A stretch of DNA of 11,747 bases from Ravibacter sp964559125. Lineage in GTDB: Bacteria > Bacteroidota > Bacteroidia > Cytophagales > Spirosomataceae. The stretch is from positions 1-11,747 of the forward strand of contig CAZLGW010000076.1 in NCBI GenBank assembly GCA_964559125.1. The letters run 5' to 3'. A program made the translations under genes and the position numbers. Under the pieces are notes generated by a model. The model ran no database searches, had not been told where the DNA came from, and worked only from the letters and a program-made list of their open reading frames with translations. This document shows positions 6,777 through 11,747 of the stretch, one piece after another; the first letter of the stretch is position 1, and each line of letters starts with the position of its first letter.

Positions 6777-7244
6777 ATGGAAGCAATAAACGATATCAAA
6801 AAACCCACAAAGGCAGAGCAAAAAGCCGCTATCCTATCTTACAGGACTTTAGCTGCTGCTATTGAGCACATTCGCACCGAGCAGACCGAGATTGAAATAG
6901 AAGAAACAAAGGACAAGATCGTGGTCCCCTTGAGAGCTTTAAAGCTAATGGGGGAAGTCATGAAGGCGATGGGAGAGGGGAAGCCTGTTTCGATAGTGCC
7001 GGTTGCAACTGAAGTCACTACGCAAAAAGCTGCTGAGCTACTGGGATGTTCGCGTCCACACCTGGTGAAATTACTGGAAAGTGGGGAACTGGCCTTCACC
7101 AAGGTTGGAAAACACAGGCGTATCCTCTTCGAAGATGTTTTGAGCTATAAGCAGAAAATGAAAACAGAGCAAAAGAAACATCTTATCGATATCATGAACG
7201 ACGACGAAGAAATAGGGCTGTGTGATCTTCCTTTTTTTTCATAA
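6777..7244 (+). CDS. Excisionase-type HTH antitoxin, PIN-toxin partner class, apparently orphan
   Basis: The product has 155 aa from the ATG at 6777; a TTG at 6753 lies inside the -7 box and is rejected. Residues about 79-126 are an excisionase/MerR-like DNA-binding domain: TTQKAAELLGCSRPHLVKLLESGEL, then KVGKHRRILFEDVLSYK. The N-terminal part carries a short helical region and VVPLRALKLMGEVMKAMGEGKPVSIVP. This whole architecture, including the end ..EIGLCDLP, matches antitoxins that normally precede or overlap a PIN-domain RNase gene. It should neutralise that toxin and repress its own promoter. No PIN gene follows: 7245-7361 has no such frame, and the next gene is convergent. The antitoxin itself looks full length. 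An alternative is a solitary regulator. A T8 run near the 3' end (7232-7239) is a slippage-prone spot. Confidence 0.8.
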   Translation: MEAINDIKKPTKAEQKAAILSYRTLAAAIEHIRTEQTEIEIEETKDKIVVPLRALKLMGEVMKAMGEGKPVSIVPVATEVTTQKAAELLGCSRPHLVKLLESGELAFTKVGKHRRILFEDVLSYKQKMKTEQKKHLIDIMNDDEEIGLCDLPFFS

Positions 7245-7308
7245 ATCAAATACCCTTTCTCCTTCATTTTTAAATGGTTAGGTACAAACACATCCATCAT
7301 GTAAGGGG

Positions 7309-7340
7309 TTCGATAAATACCATTCAGAGTTTTATTCGAA
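7309..7340. repeat. Imperfect inverted repeat between convergent genes
   Basis: TTCGATAAA (7309-7317) faces TTTATTCGAA (7331-7340), with one extra base in the right arm. It lies between the ends of the antitoxin gene and the convergent cytochrome gene and could act as a weak two-way transcript end, but neither side has a T run. The rest of 7245-7361 shows no gene. Confidence 0.35.
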
Positions 7341-7361
7341 TACTTTCCAAGAGCCTCACTA

Positions 7362-10300
7362 TTAATTAATCCCTTCCCTGATATACTGAAAAAGGTCCCT
7401 GACTTCCTGCTCACTCAGGTCATCCAGCAGCCGTTCGGGCATGAGAGAGACCGGCAAAGACTCCAGTTCGTCTACTTCCTGCATGGAGAAAGTCAGCTCG
7501 TCACCGGCCATCGGCTTGATTTTGACCAGCTGTACAGAGCGTTCGGTTATTCTGCCCACGATGGTCTGTCCGGTTTTTGCTTTTAAGGTATAGGTGACAT
7601 ACCCTTCCCGGATATCGGCATTCGGATCGACCGTATTCATGATAAAATAGTCGGTGTCACGCCGGTCGTAGCCGGTAAGGTCCGGCCCTATCTCTTCTCC
7701 TTCCCCAAACAGGCGATGGCAGGAGCCGCACCGGGAGGTGTAGATTTGCTTTCCGTTGACGGCATTGCCTTTTCCTCCCTTCAACGCATTTTGTATCACC
7801 GTCATCTGCTTGGTACGCTCCGACCCGCTGCTCTCCCTGGCCATAGGCCAGACGGCGTATAGTTCGTCTTCGAGCGATTCGTCCCTTAGCAGCTTCATGC
7901 GGTTGACCATTTCAAGCGGGATGTCACTGGGATGGATCGTTTTAATTCCCTGTACGGATGCCAGCAGGTTTTGTGCCCACCAAAGCCGGCTGGTCAGCAG
8001 CGTTAGGGCAGCCATCCTGACATCGTTATCCCCTCTGAGAAGGCGAGGATAAAACGCGATGACCGACTTCCCTATCTGGGGGTCGTCATAGCGCATCAGC
8101 GACTGCAGGGCGGCCTGCTTCAATGCTCCGGAAGCAGTAGAAGATCCCAGCAGTTTGGAAAGCGTGGCAATGCTCTGCGGGTAGTCGTTCTGTCCCATCA
8201 TCCGGATGTAGCTGAGCCGGTCTATTAACGGGGTTTCTTCGCTAACGATCGCTTCGAGGGCCTTTTTCACCGCTTCCGGATCTTTCTCTCTGACACCGGC
8301 GGCATAGACCGGTTCCCCCTTGGTTGTGCGGAGCGCGTTAAGCTGTTTTTTCAGGCCTTCAGGCAACTCTTCAAATGACTTTCCCCGCAGGCCTTCTTCC
8401 ATCCCTGCCAGTATTTTGAGCTGATGCGCTTCGGGTAGCCGCTGACTGATCAGCTTTTCGCACGATGCATAATCTTCAGCCCCACCGGCCATGGCATAAC
8501 GCTGGACCATCCGTTCGAGCAGGAAGCCGAGGGTAACAGGGCGGTCCAGGAAGGCCCGGTCTGCAAACAACGCCAGGAGTTGATCGCGGTCTGTTACAGC
8601 TTTGGCTTCCAGCGCCCACCACAACATTAGAGGAATATCCGGGTCCCGGCTGTCGTCATGATGGAGTGCAAGGTTTTTGACGATCTCAATACCGGTTTTC
8701 CCTGGTAGCCTTCTGGCTGATGCCGCCAGTTGGCTGCGTACGGAGATAGCCTTTTCTGCTTTGCTCAGTGACAAAAGTGTTTCGGCTTCTTTTGGGGAAG
8801 CACTTTTCCGGTCGCCAATCAGGCGTACCCCCCACTCCCTGACCAGCGGCTGGCGATGGGTAAGCGCAGTAATCGCATTTTGCTGGTCAAATGCCCCTAC
8901 CCAATGCAGGGCCCAGAGGCTTTCCAGGGCGATGTTGCTGGTATCCGACTCCAGGTGGCGTTTTAGCAGGGGCAGTATCGCTTTGTCTTCCCTGTCGCCC
9001 AGTTCCTGGAGGGCTGTGAACCTGACCCACCGGTTAGGGCTATAGAAGCAGTCGATTAGTTGGCCTGCCGATAGCTTGGTGTAGTCTACCGGCCGGGCAG
9101 GTGAGTTGTTGCCCGAGGCTGATAGCCGGTAGATGCGCCCGGAAGTCTTGTGCCAGGTATCGCGGGCATCGACGTGTGACAGCCGGCTGTCGTACCAGTC
9201 TGTAAAGTAGATATTGCCGTCGGGACCGATCTTGATATCGATAGGGCGGAACCAGCGGTCAGGTGTATCGACGATCTTTTCCAGGTCCTTGTTTTTTACC
9301 GATGAGCCGTCGGGCTGTACCTGGGTGAGCATGACATTGCCAAGTAGCGGATTGAGAGCTACGAAATTGCCGTTGAAACGTGGAGGAAGCGCGCCGCCTT
9401 CATACCGGATAAGAGAATGGGTAAACCGTACATTTTCCCCCTCAAGCGGCATGTCCGGAAGGTAGCCGAATGCATAGGGATTGGTAAGGGGGCCGTGTTT
9501 GCCCCAGTCTTTTTTATAGTAGCCCCCTTGTTTGTAATAGGGCCCCCGGCCGTAGCCGTTGGTGCCGGAATAGACTTTCCCTTCCGAATCTATTTCGACG
9601 TTAAAGGTATTTCCTCCCCCTTCCCCGTAAATCTCGAAAACAGCGGTTTCAGGGTGGTAGCGCCAGATCGCCTGGCCGCTGAACTTTACATTTTTTGAGG
9701 CTTTAGACGTTATATTGGCTGTTGTGGTACTCCCCTGGGCACCGTATATCCAGCCGTCAGGCCCCCAGCGGAGACTATTGGCGACAGCATGGGTATCTTC
9801 GAGGCCGAAGCCTGAAAGGTGTACTTCCGGGTTTCCTTCCGGGATCCCGTTGCCGTCACGATCCCAGTAGGCAAGCAGGTAGGGAGGGCTGAGTACCCAA
9901 ATCCTTTTTTTACCCAGTAATACGCTGGTCGTGATATTCAGACCGGAAATCGCGTCGGTGGATTTGTCATACTTCCCGTCTCCGTCCGTGTCTTCAAAAA
10001 AGGTAATCCGGTCGGCACCTTTTACATCGGTCGGCGGCGGTGCAGGCACTTTGTCGAACTGCAGGCGCAGGTGGTTGTCCACTCCGGTTATTTTAAGTCC
10101 CTTAGGGTAAGGATACTGGTTGTATTGTACCACCCAAAGCCGACCTTTCCGGTCGAATTCCATTTCCACGGGCTGAAAAATACGCGGCTCGGCCAGGATA
10201 AGGTCGATCTTCAGGTCGGACGATACCTGGAATGCGGCCAGCGCTTCTTGGGGAGAGAGCGGCTCGGACTCATCGGTCAGGGCGCCCCGCCCTTCAAAGC

Positions 10301-10424
10301 GTCGCAGGTATTCGGCTACTTCTTGGTTCGCGCCGAGAGTATTAACATCGGTATTACCGGGTTTTTGAGGCCCGCAACTGTGTAAGCAGCTTAAGGCCAT
10401 CAGGATAAAAAAGGGTTTGTTCAT
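7362..10424 (-). CDS. PVC-type lipoprotein: dehydrogenase-like propeller, HEAT-like repeats and c-type cytochrome
   Basis: The product has 1020 aa. The N-terminus MNKPFFILMALSCLHSC has a lipobox ending at Cys17, so it is a lipoprotein. Residues about 60-440 form a sorbosone/glucose-dehydrogenase-like beta-propeller, with repeats such as GPDGWIYGAQG and GPDGNIYFTDWYDS and an acidic EDTDGDGKYD loop at 144-153 likely to bind calcium. Residues about 445-850 are helical HEAT-like repeats (for example RWVRFTALQELGDRED). A single heme c site is CGSCH at 899-903, followed by GPDLTGYDRR and a short beta tail. This order is that of the PVC-type heme-binding (membrane-bound dehydrogenase) families found in Planctomycetota and Bacteroidota. 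It probably oxidises a sugar or other substrate in the periplasm and passes electrons to the heme; the substrate is unknown. The ATG overlaps the TGA of the upstream broken propeller gene. The frame is intact. Confidence 0.9.
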   Translation of the reverse strand: MNKPFFILMALSCLHSCGPQKPGNTDVNTLGANQEVAEYLRRFEGRGALTDESEPLSPQEALAAFQVSSDLKIDLILAEPRIFQPVEMEFDRKGRLWVVQYNQYPYPKGLKITGVDNHLRLQFDKVPAPPPTDVKGADRITFFEDTDGDGKYDKSTDAISGLNITTSVLLGKKRIWVLSPPYLLAYWDRDGNGIPEGNPEVHLSGFGLEDTHAVANSLRWGPDGWIYGAQGSTTTANITSKASKNVKFSGQAIWRYHPETAVFEIYGEGGGNTFNVEIDSEGKVYSGTNGYGRGPYYKQGGYYKKDWGKHGPLTNPYAFGYLPDMPLEGENVRFTHSLIRYEGGALPPRFNGNFVALNPLLGNVMLTQVQPDGSSVKNKDLEKIVDTPDRWFRPIDIKIGPDGNIYFTDWYDSRLSHVDARDTWHKTSGRIYRLSASGNNSPARPVDYTKLSAGQLIDCFYSPNRWVRFTALQELGDREDKAILPLLKRHLESDTSNIALESLWALHWVGAFDQQNAITALTHRQPLVREWGVRLIGDRKSASPKEAETLLSLSKAEKAISVRSQLAASARRLPGKTGIEIVKNLALHHDDSRDPDIPLMLWWALEAKAVTDRDQLLALFADRAFLDRPVTLGFLLERMVQRYAMAGGAEDYASCEKLISQRLPEAHQLKILAGMEEGLRGKSFEELPEGLKKQLNALRTTKGEPVYAAGVREKDPEAVKKALEAIVSEETPLIDRLSYIRMMGQNDYPQSIATLSKLLGSSTASGALKQAALQSLMRYDDPQIGKSVIAFYPRLLRGDNDVRMAALTLLTSRLWWAQNLLASVQGIKTIHPSDIPLEMVNRMKLLRDESLEDELYAVWPMARESSGSERTKQMTVIQNALKGGKGNAVNGKQIYTSRCGSCHRLFGEGEEIGPDLTGYDRRDTDYFIMNTVDPNADIREGYVTYTLKAKTGQTIVGRITERSVQLVKIKPMAGDELTFSMQEVDELESLPVSLMPERLLDDLSEQEVRDLFQYIREGIN

Positions 10425-11117
10425 ATCATTTTAAAGCCTTTTACTTCACCTCTATCTGTAATCATCAGGGCCAGAGCCCCGCTTGGTGTTTGTATCACCT
10501 GCAAATCTACCGGACGCCCATTCACTTTACCCTGTTTTATGATATTTCCGTTGCCATCCAATGCGGTCACCGTTCCATCCTCACTTCCCACACAAAGCCA
10601 GCTTTTCCCGCCGGTTTCTTTTATTACTTTTACCACAGTTGGCGGGCTTGATAATTCCTTCGCCCATAGCTTTTTAGCCTGCCCGTCCAATACCACCACC
10701 AGGCCAGAAGCTATACCGACTACGATTTCAGGCTTTTCGTCTCCGGTAATATTTCCCACATCCATCATCCGCATGGTTGACCGGGGGGCTTTCGATACGC
10801 CTGGGCCAAACTGGGCATTATGTAGCGGTTTGCCCTCTTCTGCCCTCTTCGCTATAAATTGAGATACGGTTCCAGGCACCATTAATGGCCGATACTACCT
10901 GCCTTTTATTATCTCCATATAAATCGACCAGAAAATTATCAAATCGGTTCATAGACAGCACTCCGTCCATATAAGTGTGTCCTTGTGGTGCTTCCAAATA
11001 TCCCTGTTTGATTACCTTAAGTTCTTTGGTGTTAATTACCGACAGAAAATTGAAAAGATTAAAATACTGACCTACCAATAAATTTTTACTTCCGTCAGCT
11101 GCATCCGCTATCAGAAA
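10421..11117 (-). pseudogene. Beta-propeller (PQQ/FG-GAP-like) protein, 5'-truncated and frameshifted
   Basis: Two overlapping frames join into one protein. The first reads FLIADAADGSKNLLVGQ... to AWNRISIYSEEG (about 11117-10840); the second continues EEGKPLHNAQFGPGV to GEVKGFKMI (to 10421). At the switch there is a 10-bp tandem duplication (10831-10850) that shifts the frame; with one copy the text is SEEGKPLHN without interruption. The protein has propeller blades (DVGNITGDEKPEIVVGIASGLVVVLDGQ; SEDGTVTALDGNGNI). Reading upstream the frame meets TAG at 11118-11120, and susC sequence begins there, so the 5' part is lost. The stop overlaps the start of the cytochrome gene (ATGA), so the two formed a coupled pair, perhaps a propeller partner of the cytochrome. 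Exact family not recognised. Confidence 0.8.
10831..10850 (-). repeat. 10-bp perfect tandem duplication causing a frameshift
   Basis: On the plus strand TGCCCTCTTC occurs twice back to back (10831-10840, 10841-10850). Ten is not a multiple of three, so the duplication shifts the propeller frame by one base; the first frame ends soon afterwards at 10818. Confidence 0.85.
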
Positions 11118-11693
11118 CTAGCGCAAATTTCCCCAAAAAATAGGTATCCGTTTTATCAGGCCATGGATCAATCATCCATTGCCATCCATCATTTAGACGA
11201 TTTCCAAACTCAGATCGATTAGCATCATTTATCTTAGCTATATCAAACATGTGTGGATTTACAAATCCATACCCTGCTACATTATCTGGGTTTATTGCAG
11301 CTACTCCTCCATACGCTCTTGACAAATTCGTATTATTAAGTGCTATTCGGTTGTAGTAAATATAGTCTTTGGCGTTTAGATAGTTATAAGTATCTCTTCT
11401 TGTGTTTATTCCCATTTTGGATTTGTATGTCAATTGAGATACGCCGACTTTTCCTTGATTTGTTGTTATAAGTATAACTCCATTGTTTGCTCTTGCACCA
11501 TACACTGCTGTAGAAGCCGCGTCTTTCAGAACCTGTATCGACTCAATATCGGAGGAGTTAATATCATTTAGAGTCCTGACGATGCCATCTACAACAACTA
11601 ACGGACTACCCGGGTTATTAATAGATGCCCCGCCACGTAGAATAATGCTTGGCAGGCTTCCCGGCTGACCAGTAGAATTAATGACCCTTAGAC
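11095..11693 (-). pseudogene. susC: SusC/RagA-type TonB-dependent receptor, N-terminal plug fragment
   Basis: About 200 codons show the TonB plug and early barrel of a SusC-like outer-membrane receptor: STGQPGSLPSIILRGGASIN, PLVVVDGIVR, DIESIQVLKDAASTAVYGARANNGVILITT, then NYLNAKDYIYYNRIALNN. Full-length members have about 1000 residues, so most of the barrel is missing. The start is cut by the probable IS end at 11694; the in-frame stop at 11734-11736 is in the IS, and the TTG at 11697 is not a real start. At the other end the frame reads DPWPDKTDTYFLGKFALVSDSGCS and stops at 11095-11097, the last residues coming from propeller-gene DNA read in the wrong frame. It is a dead remnant; family is certain, native substrate unknown. 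Confidence 0.88.
11098..11150. other. Junction between susC and the truncated propeller gene
   Basis: Within these bases SusC-like sequence ends and, in a different frame, propeller sequence begins (FLIADAADGSKN from 11117). No stop, start or spacer separates the two genes, so DNA from the susC 3' part and the propeller 5' part has been lost or joined here. The breakpoint cannot be placed more exactly by eye. Confidence 0.6.
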
Positions 11694-11747
11694 CCAATGT
11701 CGTTGACTTAAGAACGCGGCTTGACGTATATTGTTAGATTTTGTATT
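11694..11747. mobile_element. Probable end of an insertion sequence (partial, cut by window edge)
   Basis: The terminal 18 bases (11694-11711, CCAATGTCGTTGACTTAA) repeat those at 38-55 in inverted orientation. Beyond them the sequence (GAACGCGGCTTGACG...) differs from the left end, as expected for left and right IS ends. susC coding stops making sense exactly here. The bases next to the two IS ends inside the window (AAATAGAG versus CTTAGAC) differ, so they are not the target duplication of one insertion. Confidence 0.6.

Noticed and set aside
7145..7414. Minus-strand 89-codon frame ending inside the antitoxin gene.
   Set aside because: It overlaps both the end of the cytochrome gene and the antitoxin gene antisense; no family pattern was recognised.

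Overview
The window looks like a piece of accessory DNA from a member of the Bacteroidota. The markers are a SusC/RagA-type receptor fragment, a type IX secretion (T9SS) C-terminal sorting domain, 'GIGT..P...LH' tail-fibre repeats, and a TAnnTTTG-type promoter. It divides by composition. Positions 1-2135 are strongly AT-rich (Qat defence genes and a long non-coding gap). Positions 2136 to about 11080 are close to balanced. The susC piece at the right end is again more AT-rich.

Layout, left to right. (1) Positions 1-55 appear to be the end of an insertion sequence that cuts qatC. (2) The 3' part of qatC (QueC-like) and an intact qatD (TatD-like nuclease) overlap by ATGA; this is the distal half of a QatABCD anti-phage operon. 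(3) A 655-bp non-coding gap holds a strong intrinsic terminator and, just before the next gene, three 17-bp direct repeats on an exact 24-bp period. (4) A 516-aa Fic protein has an N-terminal winged-helix, AbiEi-like region and is followed by a terminator-like hairpin that overlaps its stop codon. (5) Two exported proteins lie in tandem: a tail-fibre/S74-like protein and a T9SS-sorted protein. (6) An excisionase-type antitoxin lies behind a promoter overlapped by three tandem 9-bp repeats, without the PIN toxin usually beside it. (7) On the minus strand are a large lipoprotein cytochrome of the PVC type (propeller, HEAT-like repeats, CxxCH) and, overlapping its start by ATGA, a beta-propeller gene broken by a 10-bp tandem duplication. 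(8) A susC fragment runs directly into the 5'-truncated propeller gene. (9) Positions 11694-11747 appear to be another IS end.

The most telling structural signal is an 18-bp sequence, CCAATGTCGTTGACTTAA, present exactly once near each end of the window in inverted orientation and reading outward from the window. The sequences beyond it differ. This is what the two terminal inverted repeats of one IS family would look like. It explains why qatC and susC both stop abruptly, and why the in-frame stops of both fall inside the outer 55 bases. The segment therefore seems to lie between two IS ends, possibly as a contig broken at a multicopy IS.

Functionally the window is a mix of defence and toxin-antitoxin genes (a broken Qat operon, a self-contained Fic unit with probable operators, an orphan antitoxin) and eroded surface and metabolic genes. 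The best candidate for something not yet described is the fic locus: a fused wHTH-Fic protein with iteron-like operators and an Arg after the conserved Glu of its inhibitory motif.
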